This document shows, piece after piece, positions 36,543-48,117 of a DNA stretch of 64,000 nt (its first letter is position 1; each line of letters begins with the position of its first letter). The position numbers and the translations under genes were made by a program. The DNA is from Actinomycetes bacterium (GTDB lineage: Bacteria; Actinomycetota; Actinomycetes; Propionibacteriales; Propionibacteriaceae). The stretch lies in the NCBI GenBank assembly GCA_023393755.1, contig JAEXCA010000108.1, positions 1 to 64,000 on the forward strand, in the 5' to 3' direction. The notes under the pieces were generated by a model. It ran no database searches. It had not been told where the DNA came from and worked only from the letters and a program-made list of their open reading frames with translations.

Positions 36543-36913
36543 CCGACCCGAAGATCGCTGAGATCGTGCGAAAAGCAGCAGCTGGTCTCCCTCAGATCGT
36601 CTGCATCTGCGGCTCGACTCGGTTCCGCGACGAGATCATCGAGGCCAACCGGCAGTTGACCCTGGCCGGAATCATCGTCTTGGCGCCGGCAGTGTTCCAG
36701 CACAGCGGTGACCCGGTTACTGAAGGTCAAAAACAGATCCTCGATGAGCTTCATCTTCGGAAGATCGACTTTGCAGACGCTGTGCTCGTGGTTGACCCGG
36801 GCGGCTACATCGGTGAGTCGACCAGCGGCGAAATCAGGTACGCCCAATCCAGCGGTAAGCCGGTGTTCAGGCTCTCAGCGGTCAGTAGCGACGCAGTCTC
36901 ACAGTCGTCGTAG
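36539..36913 (+). CDS. Nucleoside 2-deoxyribosyltransferase-like protein
   Basis: 124 residues. The Rossmann-like start is QIVCICGSTRFRDEIIEANRQL, followed by LAGIIVLAPAVFQHSGD, DELHLRKIDFADAVLVVDPGGYIGESTSGEIRYAQ and GKPVF. This matches small single-domain members of the nucleoside 2-deoxyribosyltransferase/DUF4406 superfamily, common in phages and accessory regions; the catalytic activity of these short forms is uncertain. The GTG at 36539 has AAAGAG upstream and overlaps the 18-codon leader ORF. It is convergent with the VanZ-like gene, 4 nt away. Base composition is lower in GC than in its neighbours. Confidence 0.8.
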   Translation: MTDPKIAEIVRKAAAGLPQIVCICGSTRFRDEIIEANRQLTLAGIIVLAPAVFQHSGDPVTEGQKQILDELHLRKIDFADAVLVVDPGGYIGESTSGEIRYAQSSGKPVFRLSAVSSDAVSQSS

Positions 36914-36917
36914 TCGG

Positions 36918-37385
36918 TCACGGAGCCACACCAGGCCGGGGCTCACACCGACGCCGGACAAGCAGCAGGACGGTCCCGGCCGCGACCCCGATCAGATCAG
37001 CCAGGAAATCCAGCGGATCCCCACTGCGGTGTGGCAGGAACCAGTACTGAATCAGCTCGCTCACCACGCCGTGGAGAGCGAAGATGCCGACGATCAACCA
37101 GATCCGTCCGGTCAGCCGGCCCAGCAACCACACCGGGAAGGCGAAGAGCAGGAAGTGGGCGACTTTGTCGGCGCCTGGGAGGTCGAACAGCGGTACCGAA
37201 TCCGGCGACCCCGGTTCGTAGAGCCCCACCAGGTGGACGACGACCGCCAGGATGCTGAACCCCAGCAGCCAGCGATTTTTCTCGACGGACGCGCGAGGCG
37301 CGGGAATCCGTGCCCCGGCGCGACGTCTTGACGAGCGAAGCGAGGAACTGGATCGGCCCTGCGGGCCGACCTCATCAGGACTCAC
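36918..37385 (-). CDS. VanZ-like membrane protein
   Basis: About 155 residues with four helices (WLLGFSILAVVVHLVGLY, VAHFLLFAFPVWLLG, LIVGIFALHGVVSELIQYW, LIGVAAGTVLLLV). It carries the VanZ hallmark DKVAHFLLFA and the E..Q motif in helix 3. Function is unknown in this context. The start is uncertain: the GTG at 37383-37385 overlaps the gatB stop region. The first 35 or so residues are encoded by a dispersed repeat (37329-37385) and look non-native, but no later start codon precedes the first helix. A fragment of this gene is found at 35101-35173. Confidence 0.8.
   Translation of the reverse strand: MSPDEVGPQGRSSSSLRSSRRRAGARIPAPRASVEKNRWLLGFSILAVVVHLVGLYEPGSPDSVPLFDLPGADKVAHFLLFAFPVWLLGRLTGRIWLIVGIFALHGVVSELIQYWFLPHRSGDPLDFLADLIGVAAGTVLLLVRRRCEPRPGVAP
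37329..37385. repeat. Dispersed repeat at the VanZ-like gene start
   Basis: Contains TGACGAGCGAAGCGAGGAAC, then GGCCCTGCGGGCC and CTCATCAGGACTCAC. Related pieces occur in the trpA 5' end (GGCCCGCTGACGCGGCC followed by CTCGTCAGGACTC, near 10050-10082) and in the hairpin before trpC (GAGCGCAGCGGAGGAGAACT). Probably a repeat family inserted near translation starts. Confidence 0.4.
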
Positions 37386-37386
37386 C

Positions 37387-38877
37387 TCAGCCAAGCCGGC
37401 TCAGGATCAGCTCGCGGACCTTGGCGGCGTCAGCCTGGCCTCGCATGTCCTTCATCACGGCACCGATCAGGGCGCCGGCGGCCTGCAGCTTGCCCTCCCG
37501 GATCCGGTCCGCGACGTCGGGGTTGGCCTCGATCGCCCGGTCCACCGCAGCCAAGAGCGCACCCTCGTCGGAGACCACCGCCAGACCGCGAGCCGCCACC
37601 ACCTCGGCGGGCTCGCCCTCGCCGGCCAGCACGCCGTCGATCACCTGGCGGGCCAGCTTGTCATTGATGGTGCCGACGTCCACCAGGCCCTGCAGGGCAG
37701 CGACCTGGGCGGGGGTGATCGCCAACTCCTCCAACTCGACGCCGGCCTCATTGGCGCGGCGGGTGAGTTCGGTCGTCCACCACTTTCGGGCGGCCTGCGG
37801 GGCGCAACCCGCAGCAACCGTGGCGTCGATCAGGTCGAGCCCGCCGCCATTGACCACATCCCGCATCTCCAGGTCGGTGAAGCCCCACTCCCCCTGCAGC
37901 CGGGCGCGACGGGCGGCCGGCGGCTCGGGCAGGGTGGCCCGGAGCTCCGTGATCCACTCCTGGCTCGGCGCCACCGGGACCAGGTCGGGCTCGGGGAAGT
38001 AGCGGTAGTCCTCGGCCTGCTCCTTGGAGCGACCCGGGGAGGTGTAGCCGCCGTCCTCGTGCCAGTGCCGGGTCTCCTGGTGGACGCGTCCGCCCGAGGC
38101 GAGAATGGCCGCCTGACGGCGGATCTCGTAGGTCAGCGCGGCCTCGATCGAACGCAGCGAGTTCACGTTCTTGGTCTCAGTGCGCAGCCCCAGCTCGTCC
38201 GAACCCTTGGGCATCAGCGAGACGTTGGCGTCGCAGCGCAGCGAGCCCTGCTCCATCCGGACGTCCGACACCCCCAGCGCGCGCATCAGCTCGCGCAGGA
38301 AGCCGACGTAGGCCTTGGCCACCTGGGGGGCGCGGGCCCCCGTCCCCCGGATCGGCTTGGTGACGATCTCGATCAGCGGCACGCCGGCCCGGTTGTAGTC
38401 GACCAGCGAGTAGTCGGCGCCCTGGATCCGGCCGGTGGCGCCGCCGACGTGCAGCAGCTTGCCGGCGTCCTCCTCCATGTGGGCGCGCTCGACCGGGATC
38501 TCGAACACCTCGCCGTCGACCTCGACCGACACGCCGCCGTCGTAGGCGATCGGCTCGTCGTACTGCGAGGTCTGGAAGTCCTTGGTCATGTCCGGGTAGA
38601 AGTAGTTCTTCCGGGCGAACCGGCTCCACGAGGCGATCGAGCAGTTCAGCGCCAGCCCGATCCGGATCGCCGACTCGATCGCCTTGGCGTTCACCACCGG
38701 CAGCGAACCGGGCAGGCCCAGGCAGACCGGGCAGGTCTGGCTGTTCGGCGGCGCGCCGAAGGCGGTCGAACAGCCACAGAACATCTTGGACGCGGTGTTC
38801 AGCTCGACGTGCACCTCCAACCCGAGCACCGGGTCGAACAGCGCCATCGCCTCGTCGTAGGAGAGCAAGTCCGTCAT
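37387..38877 (-). CDS. gatB: Asp/Glu-tRNA amidotransferase subunit B
   Basis: 496 residues. Binds and activates mischarged Asp-tRNAAsn/Glu-tRNAGln for amidation. GatB core: [20 protein letters not shown] with the Zn cysteines (also [10 protein letters not shown]), [29 protein letters not shown] and [11 protein letters not shown]. The C-terminal YqeY-type tail domain ends [19 protein letters not shown]. The ATG at 38875-38877 overlaps the gatA stop (ATGA). Longer upstream readings of this frame are not coding. Confidence 0.97.
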   Translation of the reverse strand: MTDLLSYDEAMALFDPVLGLEVHVELNTASKMFCGCSTAFGAPPNSQTCPVCLGLPGSLPVVNAKAIESAIRIGLALNCSIASWSRFARKNYFYPDMTKDFQTSQYDEPIAYDGGVSVEVDGEVFEIPVERAHMEEDAGKLLHVGGATGRIQGADYSLVDYNRAGVPLIEIVTKPIRGTGARAPQVAKAYVGFLRELMRALGVSDVRMEQGSLRCDANVSLMPKGSDELGLRTETKNVNSLRSIEAALTYEIRRQAAILASGGRVHQETRHWHEDGGYTSPGRSKEQAEDYRYFPEPDLVPVAPSQEWITELRATLPEPPAARRARLQGEWGFTDLEMRDVVNGGGLDLIDATVAAGCAPQAARKWWTTELTRRANEAGVELEELAITPAQVAALQGLVDVGTINDKLARQVIDGVLAGEGEPAEVVAARGLAVVSDEGALLAAVDRAIEANPDVADRIREGKLQAAGALIGAVMKDMRGQADAAKVRELILSRLG

Positions 38878-40379
38878 GCCGAAACCTCCTTGGCGGCGAG
38901 CCGGTCGAGCAGCAGCCCGCCCCAGGCCCGGCCCAGCGCGCCTTCCAGGGCGGCGCCGACCAGGTAGAGCCGGTCGTCGGCCAGCGGCGGGGCCATCACC
39001 TGGAAGCCGACCGGCAGGCCGTCGTCCGGGCTCAGCCCACAGGGGAAGGACGCGGCCGCGTTGCCGGCCAGGTTGGACGGGATGGTGCACAGGTCGGCCT
39101 TGTACATGGCCAGCGGGTCGTCGATCCGCTCACCGATCCGGAAGGCGGTGGTCGGGGTGGACGGCGACACCAGCACGTCCACCCGCTCGAAGGCGGCGTC
39201 GAAGTCGCGCGCGATCAGCGTCCGGACCTTCTGCGCCGAGCCGTAGTAGGCGTCGTAGTAGCCGGAACTGAGCGCGTAGGTGCCCAGGATGATCCGCCGC
39301 TTCACCTCGGCGCCGAAGCCCTGGCCGCGGGTGAGCGCCATGACCTCTTCCGCGCTGTGTTCGCCGTCGTCGCCGACCCGCAGTCCGTAGCGCATGGCGT
39401 CGAACCGGGCCAGGTTCGAGGAGACCTCGGCCGGCATGATCAGGTAGTAGGTGGCCAGCGCGAAGCCGAAGTGCGGGCAGGAGACCTCGACGGTCTCGGC
39501 ACCCAGCCCTTCCAGGACGGACAGCGCCTCGCGGAACCGCTGCTCCACACCGGGCTGGTAGCCGTCGCCGCCGAACTCCTTCACCACGCCGATCCGCAGC
39601 CCCTTCACGTCCGCCCGGCGAGCGGCGCCCACCACGTCCGGGACGGGCGCATTGATCGAGGTGGAGTCCTTCGGATCCCAGCCGGCGATCACCCGGTGCA
39701 GCAGGGCGGCGTCCAGCACGGTGCGGGCGCACGGCCCCGGGGTGTCGAGGGACGAGGCCATCGCCACCACGCCGTAGCGGGAGGTGGCGCCGTAGGTGGG
39801 CTTCACGCCCACGGTCGCGGTGACCGAGGCGGGTTGCCGGATCGAGCCACCGGTGTCGGTGCCGAGTGCCAACGGCGCCTCGAAGGCGGCCAGCGCGGCC
39901 GCCGAGCCGCCACCCGAACCACCCGGGATGCGGGAGAGATCCCACGGATTGTGGGTGGTGCCGTAGCCGGAGTTCTCGGTGGAGGAGCCCATCGCGAACT
40001 CGTCCAGGTTGGTCTTGCCGAGCACCACCAGGCCGGCGTCCAGCACCCGCTGGGTGATGGTGGCGTTGTACGGCGGCACCCAGCCCTCGAGGATGCGCGA
40101 GCCGACCGTGGTGGGCAGCCCGGTGTAGCAGAAGATGTCCTTCACCGCGATCGGGACGCCGGCCAGCTCGCCGAGTTCCTCGCCCGCGGCGCGCCGGGCA
40201 TCGATGTCGTCCGCCGTGGCCAGGGCACGTTCGCCGTCGACGGCGAGGAAGGCGTGCACGTCGCCGTCCACCGCGGCGATCCGGTCCAGGTGGGCCCCGG
40301 TGACCTCGCGGGCCGAGACCTCGCCGGCGGCCAGCAGTTCGCTGAGTTCGGCGGCGGTGCGGGTGAGCAGCGGATTCAT
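38874..40379 (-). CDS. gatA: Asp/Glu-tRNA amidotransferase subunit A (amidase)
   Basis: 501 residues. The amidase that releases ammonia from glutamine or asparagine for GatB. Ser-cisSer-Lys triad: Lys in [10 protein letters not shown], the cis-Ser in [12 protein letters not shown] and the nucleophile Ser in [12 protein letters not shown]. The ATG at 40377-40379 overlaps the gatC stop; gatC-gatA-gatB is translationally coupled throughout. Confidence 0.97.
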   Translation of the reverse strand: MNPLLTRTAAELSELLAAGEVSAREVTGAHLDRIAAVDGDVHAFLAVDGERALATADDIDARRAAGEELGELAGVPIAVKDIFCYTGLPTTVGSRILEGWVPPYNATITQRVLDAGLVVLGKTNLDEFAMGSSTENSGYGTTHNPWDLSRIPGGSGGGSAAALAAFEAPLALGTDTGGSIRQPASVTATVGVKPTYGATSRYGVVAMASSLDTPGPCARTVLDAALLHRVIAGWDPKDSTSINAPVPDVVGAARRADVKGLRIGVVKEFGGDGYQPGVEQRFREALSVLEGLGAETVEVSCPHFGFALATYYLIMPAEVSSNLARFDAMRYGLRVGDDGEHSAEEVMALTRGQGFGAEVKRRIILGTYALSSGYYDAYYGSAQKVRTLIARDFDAAFERVDVLVSPSTPTTAFRIGERIDDPLAMYKADLCTIPSNLAGNAAASFPCGLSPDDGLPVGFQVMAPPLADDRLYLVGAALEGALGRAWGGLLLDRLAAKEVSA

Positions 40380-40672
40380 GCCTCCTCCCCCAGGATCCGC
40401 GGGACGCGGAACCGCTCGTCCTCGGCGGCGGGCGCGGCAGCCAGGACGGCCGCCACCGGCAGCGACCCGGCCACCTCGTCGGCCCGGAACACATTGGTCA
40501 ACGGCAGGGCATGCGAGGTGGGCGGCACGTCGGCCCCGGCCACCTCGGTCACCCGGGCGACCGATTCCAGGATCACCTCGAGCTGGGGCGCGAGCTGGGC
40601 GAGCTCGTCCGGCGTCATGGCGATGCGGGCCAGCTCGGCCAGCCGGCCCACTTCGGCGGGTGTGATTGCCAC
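40376..40672 (-). CDS. gatC: Asp/Glu-tRNA amidotransferase subunit C
   Basis: 98 residues, the small belt subunit that holds GatA and GatB together. Typical sequence: [58 protein letters not shown]. The GTG at 40670-40672 has AGGAG 8 nt upstream. It is the first gene of gatCAB and diverges from an ACT-domain gene, as in the Rv3012c-Rv3013 arrangement. Confidence 0.95.
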   Translation of the reverse strand: MAITPAEVGRLAELARIAMTPDELAQLAPQLEVILESVARVTEVAGADVPPTSHALPLTNVFRADEVAGSLPVAAVLAAAPAAEDERFRVPRILGEEA

Positions 40673-40794
40673 GTTCGGCTCCTGTTCGGGGTTCTGCGGC
40701 GTCCGCGCACACTCTACGGTGGTCCGGTGGCTGGGCTCGAACTCGAACCGTCTGGCGGCAACGTGACACGTCCGTAACAGAAGTGGGTAAGACT

Positions 40795-41421
40795 GTGGGC
40801 GTGTTCCTGCTACGCCTCGCCCTGCCCGACCGCCCCGGCTCCCTCGGTGCGGTGGCGACCGCGATGGGGACGGTGGGCGCCGACATCAATGCGGTCGAGA
40901 TCGTCGAGAAGTACGAGGGCTATGCGGTCGACGACTTCATGGTCGAACTCCCCACCGGCGTGCTGGCGGATTCCCTGGTCAGTGTCTGCACCGCCATCGA
41001 CGGCGTCCAGCTGCTGTGGCTCTCCCACTACCCGGAGCAGTGGGGACTGCAGGGCGACGTCGACGTCCTGAACCACATGACCGAGTACCCCGAGCGCGCC
41101 GAGGAGATCCTCACCCTGGAGTCGCCGGAGGTGTTCCGGGTGACCTGGGCGGCGCTGATCGACCGGGAGGCGGCCAGAGTGCTGGCCAAGACCGACCTGG
41201 CACCCGATCTCGACCCCGAGGGGATCGCCGCCCTCGGACCGCTGGCCGCCGTCCGCAGCGACGAGCTTCCCAACGGCTGGCTGCCGGGCTGGAACGACAC
41301 CCTGATCGCCGTGGCGCCCTTCCGCGGCACCACCAGCATCGTGCTCGCCCGCCGGGGCGGCCCGGAGTTCCTGCCCTCGGAACTGGCCCGGCTGCGGCAT
41401 CTCGCGGCGCTGGCCACCTGA
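40795..41421 (+). CDS. ACT-domain protein (Rv3013-like)
   Basis: 208 residues. The N-terminal ACT domain [20 protein letters not shown]...[13 protein letters not shown] is an amino-acid sensing fold. The rest, including [16 protein letters not shown] and a C-terminal basic segment, is a conserved actinobacterial extension. Function unknown. The start is one of two close GTG codons (40795 or 40801); no ribosome site is visible. Its conserved place beside gatCAB and ligA suggests an old neighbourhood rather than shared function. Confidence 0.85.
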   Translation: MGVFLLRLALPDRPGSLGAVATAMGTVGADINAVEIVEKYEGYAVDDFMVELPTGVLADSLVSVCTAIDGVQLLWLSHYPEQWGLQGDVDVLNHMTEYPERAEEILTLESPEVFRVTWAALIDREAARVLAKTDLAPDLDPEGIAALGPLAAVRSDELPNGWLPGWNDTLIAVAPFRGTTSIVLARRGGPEFLPSELARLRHLAALAT

Positions 41422-41422
41422 G

Positions 41423-41442
41423 GCCCCGAGCGATTCCGGGGC
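41423..41442 (+). terminator. Hairpin after the ACT-domain gene
   Basis: GCCCCG and CGGGGC pair around an 8-nt loop 1 nt past the stop codon, between convergent genes. No T-run follows. Confidence 0.4.
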
Positions 41443-41471
41443 GGACGGCGCCGGCGAACTGTCGCCGCTGA

Positions 41472-41672
41472 TCAGCGGATCATGGTGTAGATCCAGTAGC
41501 CGTAGCCCACGATGACCGCGGTCACGGCCACCGTGATCAGGATCACCCACCAGCGCATCCGGCGCTTGGCCCGGGTCGCGGGCACCTCCAGCGGACCCCA
41601 TTCACCGATCCGCGGCATCACCCGCGGCGGCGCGCCCTCGTTGAGGTTGAGGTTGGAGTTCAGGCCGTCCAT
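41472..41672 (-). CDS. Small single-helix membrane protein
   Basis: 66 residues. The cytosolic N-terminus MDGLNSNLNLNEGAPPRVMP and a basic RAKRRMRW precede one helix, WVILITVAVTAVIVGYGYW, with a few residues outside. Function unknown. The ATG at 41670-41672 follows a CAGACT hexamer by 6 nt, possibly leaderless. It lies between the ACT-domain gene and ligA, downstream of ligA on the same strand. Confidence 0.65.
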   Translation of the reverse strand: MDGLNSNLNLNEGAPPRVMPRIGEWGPLEVPATRAKRRMRWWVILITVAVTAVIVGYGYWIYTMIR

Positions 41673-41755
41673 GATCCCAGTCTGCCAGAGGGGCCATCGG
41701 CCCGGCCGCCCGCGCCGAGCGCGTCCACGCACCCCCTGGACCGTGCGTCGCCGCC

Positions 41756-44152
<2,397 letters not shown>

Positions 44153-44177
44153 CTACGAGTGGCTCCCGGCATCGCTG

Positions 44178-44206
44178 TAGCCCGCGCCCAGCATCGTGAC
44201 GGGCTA
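44178..44206 (-). terminator. Hairpin overlapping the metE-like stop codon
   Basis: TAGCCCG (44178-44184) pairs with CGGGCTA (44200-44206), the latter containing the stop codon of the metE-like gene. It lies in the 60-nt gap before ligA and may separate the two transcripts. Confidence 0.4.
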
Positions 44207-45217
44207 GCCGCCGCCGGCCAGTTCCTCGCCGACCTGGCCGGTCGCCCTGCCGAGCAGGTCGAACGCCCGCGAGGCGGCCGGCGCGCTGAAGCCGGCGAGA
44301 CCGCAGGCCGGCGTGAGCACCAGCTGGTCGGCCGCGGCGCCCAGCGCCAACCGGTCCAGGAACCGCAGCGTGCGGGTACGCAGCTCGTCGACGCTGGCCA
44401 GCTGGTCGGGGACGGCGGTGGGCAGGACACCGAGGTACAGCCCGCCGCCCGCCTCCAGCGCGGCGGCCAGTGGGTCGAGGTCGGCGCCGCTGATCAGGTC
44501 CAGATCGAGGGAGACCGCGGAGAAGCCGGCACCGCGGTGACCCGTCCCGACCAGTTCGGCGATCGGCGGCCCGGGGGCACAGCAGTGGACGACGGCCGGC
44601 ACCGTCAACCCACGGCGGGCGGGCTCGCCGGTGAGCAGCGCGAGGTTCGCGCAGAGCTCGGGCAGGTCGACCGCACGGTGGCGGAAGAAGCCACCCGGGG
44701 TGGGGACCGCTCCGGCCGCCACCGCGGGCAGAGCGGGTTCGTCGATCTGCAGCACCAGCGACACCGAGGGCAGCCGGCGGACCAGCCCGTCCAGCACCTC
44801 GCCGATGCCCTCGGCGAGCGCGCCGGCCAGGTCGCGGCGGGCCCCGGGGTCGGCCAGCACCCGTCCGGTGTGCGCCACTCCGGTGCTGGCCGCCAGCGTC
44901 CAGGGGCCGGCGACCTGCAGCTTGAGCCGCCCGGCGTAGCCCTGGGCGTGTTCCTCGAGGATCTCCAGATCGTCCCGCCAGGTCTGGCGCGACCGGCGCT
45001 GGTCGACCCCGGCCGAGCCCAGCACCCACTCCCCCGCGACCAGTTCGGCACCCAGCCCGGCCAGCATGCCCAGCCCGCGGCCGATCATCCCGGCCCACGG
45101 GCCACGGGCCGGCAGCTCGGGAAGGTAGGGCAGCTCCGGCACCTTGTCGAAGGTCATCCGGACGGCCGCGGGGAAGTCCGTCCCCGGCAGCGAGCCGAGC
45201 CCGGTGAAGCCGACCAT
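44204..45217 (-). CDS. MetE C-terminal-domain-like protein (Rv3015c-like)
   Basis: 337 residues, half the size of cobalamin-independent methionine synthase. It resembles the C-terminal barrel: GFTGLGSLPGTD, LKLQVAGPWTLAAS, LVLQIDEPALP, VVHCCAPGPPIAEL and LVLTPACGLAGF, with His/Cys residues that could hold zinc. Actinobacteria have such a protein between ligA and mnmA; its reaction is unknown. The ATG at 45215-45217 shares a base with the mnmA stop (TGATG). Confidence 0.88.
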   Translation of the reverse strand: MVGFTGLGSLPGTDFPAAVRMTFDKVPELPYLPELPARGPWAGMIGRGLGMLAGLGAELVAGEWVLGSAGVDQRRSRQTWRDDLEILEEHAQGYAGRLKLQVAGPWTLAASTGVAHTGRVLADPGARRDLAGALAEGIGEVLDGLVRRLPSVSLVLQIDEPALPAVAAGAVPTPGGFFRHRAVDLPELCANLALLTGEPARRGLTVPAVVHCCAPGPPIAELVGTGHRGAGFSAVSLDLDLISGADLDPLAAALEAGGGLYLGVLPTAVPDQLASVDELRTRTLRFLDRLALGAAADQLVLTPACGLAGFSAPAASRAFDLLGRATGQVGEELAGGG

Positions 45218-46290
45218 CACGCGGCCCGGGCGATGGTGGACGATCCGACCACCCGCTCGCCGTCGTAGTAGACCACCGCCTGCCCGGGCGCGATGCCGTG
45301 CGCGGGCTCGTCCAGTTCCACCCGGACCTCCTCGCCCAGCCAGCCGATGGTGGCCGGCATCGGCTCGGAGTGGGCCCGCCACTGCGCCAGCCCCCGCCAG
45401 GAACCGGCCACCGGATCCTCCGTCCAGGTGGGCCGGATCCCCTCGATGGTCCGCACCGCCAGCTTTTCCCGCGGGCCGACAGTCACGGTGTTGGTGGCCA
45501 CCGAGATGTCGATGACATAGCGCGGACGACCGTCCGCGGCCGGCACCGACAGGTGCAGTCCGTGCCGCTGGCCGACGGTGAACCGGTGCGCGCCGGCGTG
45601 GGCTCCCACCACCTCGCCGCGGTCGTCCACGATGTCGCCGGTGCGAGCGCCCAGTCTTCCGGTCAGGAAGCCGGCGGTGTCGCCGGAGGGGATGAAGCAG
45701 ATGTCGTGCGAATCCGGCTTCTTCGCCAGGTACAGCCCGCGCTCGGCGGCCTCCGCCCGCACCTCGGCCTTGGACGTGTCCGGGCCGAGCGGGAACAGCG
45801 AGCGCCGCAGCTGTTGCTGGTTGAGCACACCCAGGACGTAGGACTGGTCCTTGCGCTCCTCGTTGGAGCGCAGCAGCGAGACCGTCTCCCCGGTCCGCCG
45901 GATCCGGGCGTAGTGGCCGGTGGCGACGGCGTCGAAGCCGAGCGCCAGGCCACGGTCGAGCACGGCGGCGAACTTGATCTTCTCGTTGCACCGCAGGCAC
46001 GGGTTCGGGGTGCGACCGGCGGCGTACTCGGCGACGAAGTCCTGCACCACGTCCGCGTCGAACCGGTCGGAGAGATCCCAGACGTAGAACGGGATGCCCA
46101 GCATGTCCGCGGCCCGCCGAGCGTCGTGGGAGTCCTCCAGCGAGCAGCAGCCGCGGGCGCCGGAGCGGTAGGTCTGCGGATTCCTGCTCAGCGCCAGGTG
46201 CACGCCGGTGACGTCATGGCCGGCGTCCACCAGGCGCGCCGCAGCCACGGCGGAGTCAACCCCGCCGGACATCGCCGCCAGCACCCGCAT
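45217..46290 (-). CDS. mnmA: tRNA-specific 2-thiouridylase
   Basis: 357 residues. Thiolates U34 of Lys/Glu/Gln tRNAs using sulfur delivered from a cysteine desulfurase. PP-loop: [17 protein letters not shown]. The catalytic cysteines are in [14 protein letters not shown] and [12 protein letters not shown], and the insert [15 protein letters not shown] is typical of actinobacteria. The ATG at 46288-46290 has AAGGGAG 7 nt upstream. It is close to the desulfurase gene at 46902, the likely sulfur donor. Confidence 0.97.
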   Translation of the reverse strand: MRVLAAMSGGVDSAVAAARLVDAGHDVTGVHLALSRNPQTYRSGARGCCSLEDSHDARRAADMLGIPFYVWDLSDRFDADVVQDFVAEYAAGRTPNPCLRCNEKIKFAAVLDRGLALGFDAVATGHYARIRRTGETVSLLRSNEERKDQSYVLGVLNQQQLRRSLFPLGPDTSKAEVRAEAAERGLYLAKKPDSHDICFIPSGDTAGFLTGRLGARTGDIVDDRGEVVGAHAGAHRFTVGQRHGLHLSVPAADGRPRYVIDISVATNTVTVGPREKLAVRTIEGIRPTWTEDPVAGSWRGLAQWRAHSEPMPATIGWLGEEVRVELDEPAHGIAPGQAVVYYDGERVVGSSTIARAA

Positions 46291-46324
46291 CAAGCTCCCT
46301 TCGCAGAAGCCCGATTCTAGGTGG

Positions 46325-46810
46325 TCAGGCCGCGATGCCCTTCAGCGATCCGGTCAGGCCGCCGGCCTCGCTGTAGACGATGCACTGCACCAGCTTGTCG
46401 CCGAGCAGCCAGGTCTGCTCGGTGGGGTGCAGGTACATGACCGCCAGATCGGTGTACTCCTCCGGCGGCTCGCCGCCGATGAAGCCGACGATCTCGGCCA
46501 TGCAGAAGTCGTTGGCGCGGGTGGAGACGTCCTCGGGCAGCTTGTCCTCGGTGAGCTTCAGTTCGGCGTAGACCTCGCCCTGGTGGGGCGAGTCGCACGG
46601 TGTCACCGGGACGGTCTCGACCTGGCCGTCCAGTTCGCTGACATCGGAGATGCAGTCGCCCAGGCGCACCGTCATCGCGCCGGCGTCGGAGTCGGCGGTC
46701 ACCTGACCGCCCTCGTCGCGGGGTGCCTCCATGCCGGCGGCACAGCCGCCGAGCAGGGACAGGGCGCCCGTCGCCGCCAGGGCGAGCAGACGGCGGGTGG
46801 GGTGGGACAC
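46325..46810 (-). CDS. Septum-formation-domain lipoprotein
   Basis: 161 residues. The lipoprotein signal ends [10 protein letters not shown] (Cys23). The exported domain, [20 protein letters not shown]...[19 protein letters not shown]...FCMAEI...[10 protein letters not shown], matches the actinobacterial septum_form family (PF13845-type, from memory) with four conserved cysteines likely paired. The GTG at 46808-46810 has GAGGAGG upstream. It lies between mnmA (34 nt) and the cysteine desulfurase. Role at the septum is family-based, not shown here. Confidence 0.82.
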   Translation of the reverse strand: MSHPTRRLLALAATGALSLLGGCAAGMEAPRDEGGQVTADSDAGAMTVRLGDCISDVSELDGQVETVPVTPCDSPHQGEVYAELKLTEDKLPEDVSTRANDFCMAEIVGFIGGEPPEEYTDLAVMYLHPTEQTWLLGDKLVQCIVYSEAGGLTGSLKGIAA

Positions 46811-46901
46811 GGTGACCTCCTCTTGGCTGCCACCCAGCCTGCCAAACCCGCCCCCGACGGCCAAGCCAACGCGCGGACGCCGCCTCACCCCGGGTCGAAG
46901 G

Positions 46902-48026
46902 TCAGTAGGCAGCCCGCGCGCTCGCCAGCGCCCCGGGGAGCACCCGCAGCACCGCCTCGATCTCGGCGGGGGTGGTGGACGGCCCGAAGGAGAACCGCAG
47001 GCTGCCCGAAGCGGCCGCCAGATCGCGTCCCATGGCCAGCAGCACCTCGCTGGACTGGTGGACGCCCGCGGTGCAGGCCGAACCGGTGGAACAGTCGATC
47101 CCCGCTGCGTCCAGCAGCAGCAGCAGATCGTCGGCCCGGACGCCCTCGAAGCTGGCATGCAGGATGGCCGGGGTGGCCGGTGCCGTGGTGTTGACCCGGA
47201 CCCCGGGCAGCGCCCGCAGGCCGGTCAGCAACCGGTCGCCGAGCCCGGCCAGCCGGGTGGCCTCCCCGGCCAGCCGCCGGACCGACTCGCGCAGCGCCGC
47301 CGCGAGCCCCACCGCCAGCGCGACCGGGACCGTCCCGGAGCGCAGCCTGGCCTCCTGGCCGCCGCCGAAGCCGGGCGCGGTCAGGGTCACCCCACGCCGC
47401 ACCAGCAGCGCTCCGATCCCGACCGGTCCGCCCAGCTTGTGACCGGAGAAGCTGAGCAGATCCAGCCCGGAGGAGCCGAAGTCCACCGGCAGATGCCCGA
47501 CCGCCTGCACGGCATCGCTGTGCGCCAGGACGCCGGCCAGGCGAGCCTGCTCGGCGACCGCGGCGACCGGCTGTACCACCCCGGTCTCGTTGTTCACCCA
47601 CATCACGGACACCAGCCGGGTGGCCGGCCCGATCGCCGCCGCCACGCCGGACGGGTCAACCCTGCCGGTGTCGTCCACCGCGAGCACCCGCAGCCGCTCG
47701 CCCAGGACCCGGCGGGCCTCGATCACCGACGGGTGCTCGACCGCCGACACCAGCACCTCACCGGCGGCCCCGGCCGCACCCAGCACGGCGAGGTTGTTGG
47801 CCTCGGTGCCACCGGAACAGAAGACCACCTCGCCGGGCCGGGCCCCGAGATCGGCCGCGACCGACTCCCGGGCCTGCTCCAGCCGGCGCCTGGCCGCCCG
47901 TCCGGAGCCGTGCAGCGAGGACGGGTTCCCCGCCCCGGCCAGTGCCTCGGCCATGGCCTCCCGCACGCTCGCCGGCATCGGACTGCTGGCGGCATGATCG
48001 AGGTACACCCGGGTTTCCTGCACCAT
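46902..48026 (-). CDS. iscS: Cysteine desulfurase
   Basis: 374 residues, class V PLP enzyme releasing sulfur from cysteine. VYLDHAASSPMP start, SGGTEANNLAV, AVEHPSV, PLP lysine in SFSGHKLGGPVGIGAL and catalytic Cys in GSACTAGVHQSSEVL. It is a short-loop NifS/IscS type. Its position just upstream of mnmA suggests it supplies sulfur for tRNA thiolation. It diverges from glgX (91 nt). Confidence 0.95.
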   Translation of the reverse strand: MVQETRVYLDHAASSPMPASVREAMAEALAGAGNPSSLHGSGRAARRRLEQARESVAADLGARPGEVVFCSGGTEANNLAVLGAAGAAGEVLVSAVEHPSVIEARRVLGERLRVLAVDDTGRVDPSGVAAAIGPATRLVSVMWVNNETGVVQPVAAVAEQARLAGVLAHSDAVQAVGHLPVDFGSSGLDLLSFSGHKLGGPVGIGALLVRRGVTLTAPGFGGGQEARLRSGTVPVALAVGLAAALRESVRRLAGEATRLAGLGDRLLTGLRALPGVRVNTTAPATPAILHASFEGVRADDLLLLLDAAGIDCSTGSACTAGVHQSSEVLLAMGRDLAAASGSLRFSFGPSTTPAEIEAVLRVLPGALASARAAY

Positions 48027-48117
48027 CTCGCTTGACCGGTCCTCTATCGTGTTGGGTCTGGCGGCGCTCGAACAGCGTCTGGCACCAGTTCATCACGCTC
48101 ATCGCGAAAGTCGGTAC

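Noticed and set aside
24326..36913. Classical integrated mobile element with integrase or transposase
   Set aside because: No integrase, transposase, tRNA att site or target duplication was found. Only homologous repeats and hairpins are present.
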